Source: Microbacterium allomyrinae (GTDB lineage Bacteria; Actinomycetota; Actinomycetes; Actinomycetales; Microbacteriaceae). From it: DNA of 64,000 bases. The notes below the pieces were generated by a model. The model had not been told where the DNA came from and searched no databases. It saw nothing but the letters and a program-made list of their open reading frames with translations. Position 1 is the stretch's first letter, and each line of letters starts with the position of its first letter. The position numbers and the translations under genes are program-made. Below are positions 1 through 7,757 of the stretch, piece after piece. The stretch lies in contig NZ_JAGTTN010000001.1 in the NCBI RefSeq assembly GCF_020682705.1, positions 124,001-188,000 on the forward strand, read 5' to 3'.

Positions 1-1057
1 GCGCCATGTCGACCGCATCCAGCGTCTCGGACAGCGTGCCGATCTGGTTCACCTTGACCAGCAGCGAGTTCGCGACTCCGCGGGCGATGCCGTCCGCGAG
101 GCGCGTCGGGTTCGTGACGAACAGGTCGTCGCCGACGAGCTGGATCTTCTTGCCGAGCTTCTCGGTGAGGTGCTTCCAGGCATCCCAGTCGTCCTCGGCG
201 AGGGCGTCCTCGATCGTGACGATCGGGTAGGCGTCCACCAGATCGACGTAGTAGTCGGTGAGCTGCTCGGCCGTCCAGTTCTTGCCCTCGAAGACGTACG
301 CGCCGTCTTTGAAGAACTCGGTGGCGGCGACATCCATGCCCAGTGCGATCTCGGTGCCCGGCGTGAAGCCGGCCTTCTCGATCGCCTTGATGAGGAAGTC
401 GAGTCCCTCGCGGTTGCTCTTGAGGTCGGGGGCGAACCCGCCCTCGTCGCCGAGGCCCGTGGCGTAGCCTGCGCTCAGCAGCTCGCCCTTGAGGACGTGG
501 TAGACCTCGGTGCCCCAGCGCAGCGACTCGGCGAACGTCTCGGCTCCGATGGGCGCGAGGAAGAACTCCTGCATGTCGATGCCGTTGTCGGCGTGCGAGC
601 CGCCGTTGATGACGTTGAAGAGCGGGACGGGCAGCACGTGCGCGTTGGGTCCGCCCAGGTAGCGGAACAGCGGAAGGTCGGCAGAATCCGCCGCAGCCTT
701 GGCGACGGCGAGCGAGACGCCGAGGATGGCGTTCGCGCCGACGCGCGACTTGTTGTCGGTGCCGTCGGTCTCGATGAGGATCTCGTCGATGATGCGCTGC
801 TCGCTCGCCTCGACGCCCTCGATTGCCGGGCCGAGCTCGTCGATGACAGCGGCGACGGCCTTCAGGACGCCCTTTCCGCCGTAGCGGCTCTTGTCGCCGT
901 CACGCAGCTCGTATGCCTCGAATGCGCCGGTCGACGCGCCGGAGGGGACGGCCGCGCGCTGGACGATTCCGTCGTCGAGCAGCACCTCCACCTCTACGGT
1001 CGGGTTTCCGCGCGAGTCGAGGATCTCGCGCGCGCCTACAGCCTCGATCAGTGCCAC
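1..1057 (-). CDS. eno: Enolase (phosphopyruvate hydratase), C-terminus cut by window edge
   Basis: Glycolytic enolase, which interconverts 2-phosphoglycerate and phosphoenolpyruvate in the cytoplasm. The frame opens at GTG 1057 with an N-terminus typical of enolases ([20 protein letters not shown]), followed by the PSGASTG loop and, farther on, [11 protein letters not shown]. The last visible part carries [11 protein letters not shown] with the catalytic lysine. About 352 codons are present; the family is near 425, so the C-terminal SHRSGETED region lies outside. An AAGGAG ribosome binding site sits at 1065-1070, fixing the start. Identification is secure; only the end is missing. Confidence 0.97.
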   Translation of the reverse strand, partial: MALIEAVGAREILDSRGNPTVEVEVLLDDGIVQRAAVPSGASTGAFEAYELRDGDKSRYGGKGVLKAVAAVIDELGPAIEGVEASEQRIIDEILIETDGTDNKSRVGANAILGVSLAVAKAAADSADLPLFRYLGGPNAHVLPVPLFNVINGGSHADNGIDMQEFFLAPIGAETFAESLRWGTEVYHVLKGELLSAGYATGLGDEGGFAPDLKSNREGLDFLIKAIEKAGFTPGTEIALGMDVAATEFFKDGAYVFEGKNWTAEQLTDYYVDLVDAYPIVTIEDALAEDDWDAWKHLTEKLGKKIQLVGDDLFVTNPTRLADGIARGVANSLLVKVNQIGTLSETLDAVDMA

Positions 1058-1183
1058 AGGGTGACTCCTTGCTTGTGGAGGGTGGTTCGTCGGAGCGTCG
1101 TCGGTCCGCCCCTACCCTATCGATGGGAGCGACCCTTTATCGACGCGATGGCCCGTCTGGACGAGGCGTCGCGGCATCCGTCG

Positions 1184-1888
1184 TCACACGACGATCGCGA
1201 TCGCGATGCCGTCGTAGCCCTTCGCATCGAGGGTCTGCAGGGCTGTCGCATCGAATCGGGGATCCCGCCCGAGCATCTCGAGACCGCGCTGGACGCCGAT
1301 GATCTGCGGGTTCTCGGTCGCCGGGTTGGCGACCTCGCCGCCGCGGACCGTGTTGTCGACGACCACCACCGTCCCCGGCCTGCCGAGCCTCGCCGCCCAG
1401 TCGAGGTAGATCGTGTTGGACTCCTTGTCGGCGTCGATGAAGACGAGGTCGAACGGTGCCGCACTGCCGTCGAGGATCGGACCGGCGAGCGTGGGCAGCA
1501 CGTCGGCGCCGCGGCCCAGCATGATCTCCACCCGCCCTCCGACCCCGGCGCGCTCGAGGTTCGCCCGCGCGATGTCGGCGGTCCGCGGCTCCGCCTCGAT
1601 CGTGACCACCCGGCCGTCGTCGGGCAGACCCCTCGCGAGCCAGATCGTCGAGTACGCGCCGAGGGTGCCGATCTCGAGCACGCGGCGGGCGCCGGAGATC
1701 CGCGCGAGGAGGTGCAGAAGTTTGCCGTTCACCGGCGCCACCTCGATGGCGGGAAGCCCCGCCGCGTTCTGGTCGACCACGGCGCGCTCGAGTCCGGGAT
1801 CGTGACCGACGAGCGTCTCGGTGAGGTATGCGTCGACGCGCTCCCACGTCGCAGGAGTGGGCAGGGTATCGGGGATGGGCTCGGCCAT
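1184..1888 (-). CDS. SAM-dependent O-methyltransferase (catechol-OMT family)
   Basis: A 234-residue class I methyltransferase of the Methyltransf_3 type, related to catechol and caffeoyl-CoA O-methyltransferases. The SAM site is visible as VLEIGTLGAYSTIWLARGL, the acidic ribose-binding segment as VVTIEAEP, and the metal-site segment as DLVFIDADK with a later VVVVDNTVRGG. The ATG at 1888 is the first plausible start after the preceding gene ends at 1921; longer open frame upstream overlaps that gene and was rejected. The substrate cannot be told from sequence. It lies alone between eno and a GntR/membrane pair, so context gives no pathway. Confidence 0.9.
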   Translation of the reverse strand: MAEPIPDTLPTPATWERVDAYLTETLVGHDPGLERAVVDQNAAGLPAIEVAPVNGKLLHLLARISGARRVLEIGTLGAYSTIWLARGLPDDGRVVTIEAEPRTADIARANLERAGVGGRVEIMLGRGADVLPTLAGPILDGSAAPFDLVFIDADKESNTIYLDWAARLGRPGTVVVVDNTVRGGEVANPATENPQIIGVQRGLEMLGRDPRFDATALQTLDAKGYDGIAIAIVV

Positions 1889-1920
1889 GGCGTCCAGCCA
1901 ATCGCCCGGCCCGCCGGGCG

Positions 1921-2940
1921 TCAAGGCCTCGAGGGATCGCGGGCGACGAGCGCCTCGAGCAGTGCCGCACCCGTCAGCGCGTCGTCCACGGTGACCACGA
2001 ACCGCTTGCCGTCGATCCGGGTCACCTCCAGCGCCTCGCCCGTGCGCAGGATCACCCCGAAGCGGCGGCCCGTGCTCAGACGCAGCCCCCAGCCGCCGAA
2101 CTCGCCCATCGGGTTCACGTCCACGCGCGCGGCCGAGGCGACATCGTCGAGCGGCACACGCAACCGCGGGATACCGAGGGCGGAGTCGACGTGCAGGCCC
2201 GAGTCGTCCACGCGCACGTGGAACGCGACGGTGGTCGCGGCGAAGCCCAGGAGCACGACGGCGACCCCGGTGAGCAGCCACGCGACGGCGGCATCCGCGC
2301 CCGTCACCCAGGCGACCACGGCTCCCGCCGCGACCGAGAGGACGGCGAGCGCGATCGCCAGAGCGGCACCGGGAGTCATCGTGGCGGTGCGGATCCACAG
2401 GGCACGCTCGCGCTCTCCGAGGGGGAGCGCCGCCGCCGCCGGCGCGGCAGCGCCCGACGGCGACTCCTCGCGCGGCTGGGCGAACCACGCGGCGACGCCG
2501 ACGAGGATGCCCGCCGCGAACGACGCGATGAGGCTCCCCCACACGGTCGGCGCATCCACCGGGGTAGCGAGGCCCGCCTGCATCGCGAACGTCCAGGTGA
2601 ACGCGACGGTGACGAGTGCCGACGTGCCGGCGGCGACCGCGCCCATGAGGCCGTAGGTGGGGCCCCGGTCGCCGCGGCGAAGGCCCGGCAGCGTCATCAG
2701 GGCGATGAGGGCCGGGATCCCGAGTCCGAATGCGATCGTCGCGAGCGGCTGCGTCCACGCCGGTGCGAACCCGTTCGCCTCACCGGCGGCGTTCCAGTGG
2801 ACGGCGATCGTCGCCGGCACCTGGGGCATCAGAACGAGCTGGATCGCCACACCGACCGCGACGAACACGGCCGGCGCCCACAGGGCGACGAGGGTGAACC
2901 TTCGGCGGGCGAGGTCGGGGCGGGTGTTGTCAGTGGTCAC
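1921..2940 (-). CDS. DUF1648-type integral membrane protein, partner of the GntR regulator
   Basis: A 339-residue membrane protein. After a short basic N-terminus it has a hydrophobic segment followed by a DUF1648-like region (PATIAVHWNAAGEANGF, around residues 40-58), then several transmembrane helices and a C-terminal soluble domain from about residue 235 that resembles a PH-like fold. The GTG start at 2940 overlaps the upstream GntR gene by 11 nt, so the two are co-translated. DUF1648 proteins are commonly encoded with YtrA-type GntR regulators, as here, which suggests a regulated membrane-stress or envelope role. The exact function is unknown. Confidence 0.75.
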   Translation of the reverse strand: MTTDNTRPDLARRRFTLVALWAPAVFVAVGVAIQLVLMPQVPATIAVHWNAAGEANGFAPAWTQPLATIAFGLGIPALIALMTLPGLRRGDRGPTYGLMGAVAAGTSALVTVAFTWTFAMQAGLATPVDAPTVWGSLIASFAAGILVGVAAWFAQPREESPSGAAAPAAAALPLGERERALWIRTATMTPGAALAIALAVLSVAAGAVVAWVTGADAAVAWLLTGVAVVLLGFAATTVAFHVRVDDSGLHVDSALGIPRLRVPLDDVASAARVDVNPMGEFGGWGLRLSTGRRFGVILRTGEALEVTRIDGKRFVVTVDDALTGAALLEALVARDPSRP

Positions 2941-3286
2941 GGGCGATCTCCTTGACGAGGGCGGCGAGCGCGTCGGGGTGCAGCCCCGTCGCGCGCGCTC
3001 GGGCGACGAGGTCCTGGATGTCGTGGTGCAGGGCGGCGAGCGCCGATGCCTGTTCGGTGACGACGGCTCCCCGGCCGCGACGCAGCTCGACGAGGCCCTC
3101 GTCGCGCAGGTCCTGGTAGGCGTGCAGCACGGTGTGGACGTTGATCCCGAGCGCTCCGGCGATATCGCGTGCGGCCGGCAGGCGGTCCCCCGCACGCACC
3201 CGGCCCGCGGCGGCGTCGGCGCGCACGGAGTCGGCGACCTGCGCGAACAGCGGTGCGTCGCTCTCCGGATCGATTCTCACGAGCAT
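2930..3286 (-). CDS. GntR-family transcriptional regulator, YtrA subgroup
   Basis: A 118-residue short GntR regulator. The winged-helix domain fills residues 1-75, with PLFAQVADSVRADAAAGRV and the recognition helix region GINVHTVLHAYQDLRDEGLV; only a short helical tail follows, the layout of the YtrA subgroup. The start at 3286 has no Shine-Dalgarno, but a -10-like TAGAAT ends 6 nt upstream, so translation is probably leaderless. The 3' end overlaps the DUF1648 gene. A dyad over the -10 suggests autorepression. The effector is unknown. Confidence 0.88.
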   Translation of the reverse strand: MLVRIDPESDAPLFAQVADSVRADAAAGRVRAGDRLPAARDIAGALGINVHTVLHAYQDLRDEGLVELRRGRGAVVTEQASALAALHHDIQDLVARARATGLHPDALAALVKEIARDH

Positions 3287-3292
3287 GCATTA

Positions 3293-3322
3293 ATTCTATT
3301 ACAGCTAGAACAACTAAAACAA
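3293..3322 (-). promoter_or_regulatory. Promoter and probable auto-operator of the GntR gene
   Basis: On the minus strand, TTGTTT (3317-3322) and TAGAAT (3293-3298) are separated by 18 nt, a good sigma-70-like pair. An inverted repeat TTCTA-N7-TAGAA (3294-3298 and 3306-3310) covers the -10. The stretch is strikingly AT-rich against its surroundings. Binding by the adjacent GntR protein is inference. Confidence 0.6.
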
Positions 3323-3462
3323 GCGAGCGCGCCGCCGACGGCGCCGAGGTGCTCGAATGGTTCGAGACGACGATCCCGGATGCTTCGGACGACGTCGTCG
3401 CACGGGTGCGCCGCGAGGTCTACGTGCGAGAGAAGAACCGGGTGACGCTGGGCGCAGGCTGA
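3301..3462 (+). pseudogene. Possible remnant of a protein C-terminus
   Basis: An open stretch ending at TGA 3462 encodes VLEWFETTIPDASDDVVARV and a charged tail. The amino acid mix looks like real coding sequence, yet there is no ATG and no ribosome binding site. The first GTG (3349) would give only a 37-residue peptide, and the 5' part runs into the GntR promoter. It may be the surviving tail of a deleted gene or a chance frame. The family is not recognised. Confidence 0.25.
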
Positions 3463-3472
3463 ACGGTGGCGC

Positions 3473-4312
3473 TCAGACGCCCGACCGGTACTCCGACGCG
3501 GTGAGCCCGAGCACCGTGCGGAAGTCGTTCGCGAGGTGCGCCTGATCGGCGTAGCCGAGCTCCGCGGCGATCGCGGCCAGCGAGGCATCCGGATCGTCCC
3601 GCACCCGCTGCGCGGCCTCCTGCAGCCGGCGCCGGCGGATCATGGCCGCGGGCGACAGCCCTACCGAGCGGTGCGCGAGGCGCTGCAGCGTACGCACCGA
3701 GACGCGCAGGCGCTCGGCAGCGTCCTCGACGCGCAGGATGCCGGCATCCGTCATCAGCAGGTCGGCCATCGCGTTCGCGAGCCGTCCCTCGTGCGTCGGC
3801 CCGCCGACCCGCTCCACGAGCCAGGCGGATGCCGCGGCCACCGCGGCATCTACATCGGGCATCGCCTCGCTGACCGCCGCGCGCAGAGTTTCCGCGGTCG
3901 ACTCGCCCGACTCCGGCGCGCCCGTCTCCGGTCCGCCCAGCGTGACCCATCCGTCGACGAGATCGCCCGGCGAGTCCGCGAGACGCGCGAACGCGGCGGG
4001 CCGCAGCAGCGCTCCCACTGCCCACCCGCTCCCCCGCAGCACACGCTCCGACGCGCGAGTGGTCGCACCCCACAGCGTGACTCCGCTCGTCACGGTGGGC
4101 GTCTCGCCGTCGGCGGCGGCGAGATCGACCTCCACGGCCAGGTTCGCGGCCGGGTACCCGAGGATCGGCTGGCGCGACTCGACGCCGGTCGGCAGATCCC
4201 ACTGCGGAATCCAGAACCACGAGACGAGCTCTGCGGCGGACTCCCGCGGCGGGAGCCGCGTGAAGGTGGGCAGGCGATCCGGGTAGAGCACGCCGCGCGT
4301 GGGGTCGGTCAC
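3473..4312 (-). CDS. AraC-family transcriptional regulator
   Basis: A 279-residue regulator with an N-terminal sensing region and a C-terminal AraC DNA-binding domain (about residues 180-275), including LRVEDAAERLRVSVRTLQRL and the second helix-turn-helix around LAAIAAELGYADQAHLANDF. The GTG at 4312 was chosen because a TAGCCT hexamer ends 7 nt upstream, matching the leaderless pattern seen across the window. The longer ATG start at 4378 would place that promoter inside the gene. It is divergent from a VOC-fold protein 89 nt away, a plausible target. Confidence 0.88.
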   Translation of the reverse strand: MTDPTRGVLYPDRLPTFTRLPPRESAAELVSWFWIPQWDLPTGVESRQPILGYPAANLAVEVDLAAADGETPTVTSGVTLWGATTRASERVLRGSGWAVGALLRPAAFARLADSPGDLVDGWVTLGGPETGAPESGESTAETLRAAVSEAMPDVDAAVAAASAWLVERVGGPTHEGRLANAMADLLMTDAGILRVEDAAERLRVSVRTLQRLAHRSVGLSPAAMIRRRRLQEAAQRVRDDPDASLAAIAAELGYADQAHLANDFRTVLGLTASEYRSGV

Positions 4313-4319
4313 GTGAGCC

Positions 4320-4325
4320 AGGCTA
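4320..4325 (-). promoter_or_regulatory. -10 element of the AraC-family gene
   Basis: TAGCCT on the minus strand ends 7 nt before the GTG start at 4312, implying a leaderless mRNA. No convincing -35 was found. Confidence 0.45.
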
Positions 4326-4401
4326 ACCGGCGCCGACGACAGGCTCAGGGGTGTCGCGAATCTCCAATCCCGCGGCATCCGACTCGCGCCACGCTGGTCT
4401 C

Positions 4402-4911
4402 ATGACCACGAACAAGACAGCGCCCGGTGCGACCGGTGCGCACACGACAGACGGACGCCCCCACACGGCGACCTCCCTCACGCCTTTCCTCGCGATTGTC
4501 GGGGCGCGGGCGGCGCTCGACTTCTATCGCGACGTCTTCGGCGCACGTGTCACCGACGTGACCGAGTTCGACGGGCTCGTCGTGCATGCGGGTCTGGACT
4601 TCGGTGCCGGACTGCTCCAGATCGGCGAGCCGAGCCCCGCCTACGGCCTCGTGCCTGCACCCGAAGGCGAGAGCGACTGCTACTCGCTCGGGATCTACGT
4701 CCCCGATGTGGATGCCGTGACCGCCCGTGCGGTCGCGGCCGGCGCGACCGTGCGCGAAGAGCCGTCGACCTTCGTCTCGGGCGACCGGTTCGCGAGCGTG
4801 CGAGACCCCTTCGGCGTCCGCTGGTCGATCATGACCCGCGTCGAGGATCTCTCGGAGGAGGAGAGCGCAGCGCGCGTCGCCGAGTGGGCGGCCTCGATCA
4901 GCGCGGGGTGA
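4402..4911 (+). CDS. VOC-superfamily (glyoxalase/bleomycin-resistance fold) protein
   Basis: A 169-residue single-domain protein of the PhnB-like vicinal oxygen chelate type. The fold is suggested by TPFLAIVGARAALDFYRDVFGA at the start of the domain and DRFASVRDPFGVRWSIMTRVEDL at the end, both typical of VOC proteins described as glyoxalase or PhnB-like. The ATG at 4402 follows a variable Thr/Gly-rich N-terminal tail. Its last 14 nt overlap the convergent SGNH hydrolase gene. The substrate is unknown; control by the divergent AraC regulator is inferred from position. Confidence 0.85.
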   Translation: MTTNKTAPGATGAHTTDGRPHTATSLTPFLAIVGARAALDFYRDVFGARVTDVTEFDGLVVHAGLDFGAGLLQIGEPSPAYGLVPAPEGESDCYSLGIYVPDVDAVTARAVAAGATVREEPSTFVSGDRFASVRDPFGVRWSIMTRVEDLSEEESAARVAEWAASISAG

Positions 4912-5749
4912 CTCCGGAGGGCTCTGTCCCCTGGCCGGTGGCGAGCCTCTCGCCGGCAAGCGTCTCGAGCACGGCAGGCAGCAGCGCCTCGGCGGTTCGG
5001 CGATACCCGAGTGCGCTCGGGTGGAACCGGTCGAGACTGAACATCTCGTCGGGCTGGGTCACGAAGAACGGTCCCACCGCGCGGCGCAGCGACACCGCTC
5101 TCGCAACGAGGCGCATCGCCGCCTCGGCCTGCGCGTCGGCCAGCTGGCGGGACAGCCGCGAGCCGAGTGCGCGTAGGGGTTGAGGCACGGGCCGGAGCGC
5201 TCCGAGGTCAGGACACGTGCCGACGACCACTCCCGCTCCGCGCGCCTGCAGACGCTCGATCGCCTCCTCGAGGTGTCCGATCGACACCGCGACCGGCACG
5301 CGATGCGTGATGTCGTTGCCGCCGACGATCACCACCGCGACATCAGGCCGATACCCGTCGGGCAGGCCGTCGAGTTGTGCGGCGAGCATCGAGGACTCCG
5401 CCCCGACGATCGCGGCCGTCCGCAGCCGTACGGGGCGACCGGTCCGCTTCGCGAGACTCTTGGCGAGCCGAGCGCCCAGCGTGTCCTTGCGGCGCTCGGC
5501 GCCGAGCCCCGCCGCGATCGAGTCGCCCAGCATGACGAGTTCGATCGGCACTCCCTCGTGGCGGCGGCGCCAGAGCCGGTCGGCATCCAGAGCGTCCTCG
5601 CCCAGCGGCTTGCCGATGCGCCGCCGGGCGATGGCGGCCTGTCGGCGCAGCGTCGCTCGAGCGATGAGCACGGCCGCCCCGAGACCGACGGCTGAGCCGG
5701 CCGCACCGATCACGACCGAGCGGGGCAGGCGGTCGCGCTCACGGGGCAT
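4898..5749 (-). CDS. SGNH/GDSL-family hydrolase with N-terminal membrane segment
   Basis: A 283-residue esterase-like protein. An N-terminal hydrophobic helix (about residues 11-28) could anchor it or act as a signal. Block I is VMLGDSIAAGLGAE with the catalytic serine (Ser in GDS), block III is VGGNDITH, and block V is DRFHPSALGY with the catalytic Asp and His. It therefore keeps all the catalytic positions of the SGNH fold. Likely substrates are lipids or acylated carbohydrates, but none is indicated. The 3' end overlaps the convergent VOC gene. Confidence 0.88.
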   Translation of the reverse strand: MPRERDRLPRSVVIGAAGSAVGLGAAVLIARATLRRQAAIARRRIGKPLGEDALDADRLWRRRHEGVPIELVMLGDSIAAGLGAERRKDTLGARLAKSLAKRTGRPVRLRTAAIVGAESSMLAAQLDGLPDGYRPDVAVVIVGGNDITHRVPVAVSIGHLEEAIERLQARGAGVVVGTCPDLGALRPVPQPLRALGSRLSRQLADAQAEAAMRLVARAVSLRRAVGPFFVTQPDEMFSLDRFHPSALGYRRTAEALLPAVLETLAGERLATGQGTEPSGVTPR

Positions 5750-5846
5750 CGCACCATCCCACCCCTCCCGGATGAACGGATGCCGTCACTGCGGTGACGA
5801 CTCGACGAACCGATGGCCCCGCACTCGCCCAGTGGTCCTCACGATG

Positions 5847-5906
5847 GGCGCCTGTTTCCTGCGAGAGCGCCACAGAACTGTGGCGCTCTCGCAGGAAAGT
5901 GGCGCC
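5847..5906. repeat. Long near-perfect intergenic palindrome
   Basis: Two 21-nt arms (5855-5875 and 5878-5898) are perfect inverted repeats separated by only AA. After a 2x2 mismatch the pairing resumes with GGCGCC (5847-5852 and 5901-5906). The element lies between the YdeI-like gene and the start of the SGNH gene. A transcript would form a very stable hairpin, but there is no U-tract, so it may be a mobile palindromic unit or an attenuator rather than a plain terminator. Confidence 0.8.
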
Positions 5907-5953
5907 GTCGGCGTCGCAGTCGGCAGTTCCGGCGGCTCCGTCGCCGGTTCGGG

Positions 5954-6403
5954 TCAGTCGAGCGACGAGCGCAGGCCGTCCACAGTCGTGGCGATCCGTC
6001 GTATGCGCGTCTCGGGCCGCTTTGCTTCGACCACAGCCCTGGCGAGTTCCTTGCGCCGCGTGTACGTCAGCGCGTCGAACGCTGCACGAACGCGCGCATC
6101 CGCGTCGAGCGCCGACGCCAGGTCATCGGGCACCGTCACCTCGCGCTCCGCGGTATCGAGATCGATCGTCGCGTCGACCGCATCGCCGTACTCGACTCCG
6201 AGCTGCATCCGGGCGGCCTGGGACAGCCCGATGAGATTGCGTCCACCCATCACGGCGAGTCGCAGCCGCGCCGTGCGCTCTCCGATGCCGACCACGACGG
6301 CGGCGCGCCTGCCGCCTCCCAGTTCGTCGACCTGCGCGTCGGTCAACTCGATCGCCGTGGCTGGGCCCGACTGCGTGAGCACGGCATGGATGCGGAGGGT
6401 CAT
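5954..6403 (-). CDS. YdeI/OmpD-associated-type DUF1905 protein
   Basis: A 149-residue cytoplasmic protein with an N-terminal DUF1905 barrel (through about residue 85, including LGVEYGDAVDATIDLD) and a C-terminal helical region with DALTYTRRKELARAVVEAKR, the signature of YdeI-type proteins, here in the arrangement common in actinobacteria. ATG 6403 starts exactly at the domain; a longer frame reaches 6442 but overlaps the divergent permease promoter. YdeI is linked to bacteriocin protection in enterobacteria; no function is established here. Confidence 0.8.
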   Translation of the reverse strand: MTLRIHAVLTQSGPATAIELTDAQVDELGGGRRAAVVVGIGERTARLRLAVMGGRNLIGLSQAARMQLGVEYGDAVDATIDLDTAEREVTVPDDLASALDADARVRAAFDALTYTRRKELARAVVEAKRPETRIRRIATTVDGLRSSLD

Positions 6404-6452
6404 ACGACGATCATCGCCGGGTTCCGCACGCGCGCGCGTCACCTCGCCGCGC

Positions 6453-6458
6453 TATCGT
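6453..6458 (+). promoter_or_regulatory. -10 element of the APC permease gene
   Basis: TATCGT ends 6 nt before GTG 6465, with no ribosome binding site, so the mRNA is probably leaderless. Confidence 0.45.
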
Positions 6459-6464
6459 TCGCGC

Positions 6465-7715
6465 GTGACCACGCCTTCGCTCCCGCGCCGCCTGGGGCTC
6501 GCCGACGCGGTGTTCATCGGCCTCGGCTCGATGATCGGCGCCGGCGTCTTCGTGGTGTGGGCGCCCGCGGCGGAGGTCGCCGGAGCCGGTTTGCTCATCG
6601 GCCTCGCGCTCGCGGCCGTGGTCGCCTTCGGCAACGCGACGTCGTCCGCGCAACTGGCGGCGGCCCACCCGACGTCGGGCGGCACCTACGCGTACGGCCG
6701 AGCGGAACTCGGCGCATGGTGGGGCTTCGTCGCGGGCTGGGGATTCGTGATCGGCAAGACCGCGAGCTGCGCCGTCATGGCTCTCGCGTTCGCCGCATAT
6801 GCCGCGCCCCCCGGGTGGGAGCGCCCCGTCGCGATTGCCGCGGTCATCGCCCTCACGGCCGTCAACGCGTTCGGTGTCACCCGCACGGCCATCGTGGCGC
6901 GGGTGATCGTCGTGGTGGCGCTTCTCGCGCTCACGGTCGCGGTTTCGGCCGCGTTCACCGGCGCCGATGCGCAGGGATGGGCAGAAGCCGATTCGCTGTG
7001 GAGCGCCGGTGGCTACGGCATCCTGCAATCCGCCGGGCTGCTGTTCTTCGCTTTCGCCGGGTACGCGCGCATCGCGACGATGGGCGAAGAGGTCCGCGAC
7101 CCTGCACGCGTCATCCCGCGCGCGATCATCATCGCGTTCGCGATCGCCCTGACTGTCTACGCCGTGGTGGCGGTCGCCGTCCTCAGCGCGTTGGGCGCCG
7201 ATGGCGTGGCCGCATCGAGCGACGCGGTGGCGGACGCCGCGGCCACGTCGGGCTGGGCCTGGGTGCAGCCGATCGTGCGGCTGGGTGCCGCCACGGGGTC
7301 ACTCGGCGCCCTGCTCGCACTCATCGCGGGAGTGAGCCGGACGATGTTCGCGATGGCACGCGAGCAGGACCTGCCGCGCCGGCTTGCGGTGATCCAGCCC
7401 CGCTGGCAGGTGCCGCGCCGCGCGGAGTTCGTGGTGGGTGGGCTCGTCGTGGTCCTCGTGGCGGTGACCGATCTCCGCGGGGCGATCGGCTTCTCATCGT
7501 TCGGGGTGCTGCTGTACTACTTCATCGCCAACGTCGCCGCGCTCCGTCAGCGGACGCCGTCGCGCCGGTATCCGCGGGCGCTGCAGGTCGTCGGTGCAGT
7601 CGGATGCCTCGTGCTCGCGCTGGCTCTTCCCTGGCAGTCCGTCGTGGCCGGCGCGGCTGTGGTCGTGATCGGCGTGGTCTATCGCGCGCTGAGACTGCGC
7701 CTCGCGTCGAGGTGA
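6465..7715 (+). CDS. APC-superfamily amino acid permease
   Basis: A 416-residue membrane transporter with about 12 predicted transmembrane helices. The first helix carries the unwound-helix signature GLGSMIGAGVFVVW found in APC transporters, and a central loop has MGEEVRDPARVIPRAI, the conserved segment between TM6 and TM7. It probably imports an amino acid or amine; the substrate is not readable. The start at GTG 6465 is supported by the promoter element just upstream. It is convergent with hisS, whose end lies 42 nt away. Confidence 0.9.
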   Translation: MTTPSLPRRLGLADAVFIGLGSMIGAGVFVVWAPAAEVAGAGLLIGLALAAVVAFGNATSSAQLAAAHPTSGGTYAYGRAELGAWWGFVAGWGFVIGKTASCAVMALAFAAYAAPPGWERPVAIAAVIALTAVNAFGVTRTAIVARVIVVVALLALTVAVSAAFTGADAQGWAEADSLWSAGGYGILQSAGLLFFAFAGYARIATMGEEVRDPARVIPRAIIIAFAIALTVYAVVAVAVLSALGADGVAASSDAVADAAATSGWAWVQPIVRLGAATGSLGALLALIAGVSRTMFAMAREQDLPRRLAVIQPRWQVPRRAEFVVGGLVVVLVAVTDLRGAIGFSSFGVLLYYFIANVAALRQRTPSRRYPRALQVVGAVGCLVLALALPWQSVVAGAAVVVIGVVYRALRLRLASR

Positions 7716-7757
7716 CGGCTGCGCGCCCGCGGGCGGCGAGCGGCGCACGCCAGCGCG

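Noticed and set aside
170..2656. Very long plus-strand open frame (828 codons) opposite eno and the methyltransferase
   Set aside because: It is antisense to enolase and other clear genes and has the Arg/Asp/Val-rich mix of a GC-driven shadow; no domain is visible.
4313..4378. Longer start of the AraC-family gene at ATG 4378
   Set aside because: It would put a good -10 element inside the gene and run into the divergent VOC promoter; GTG 4312 fits the leaderless pattern.
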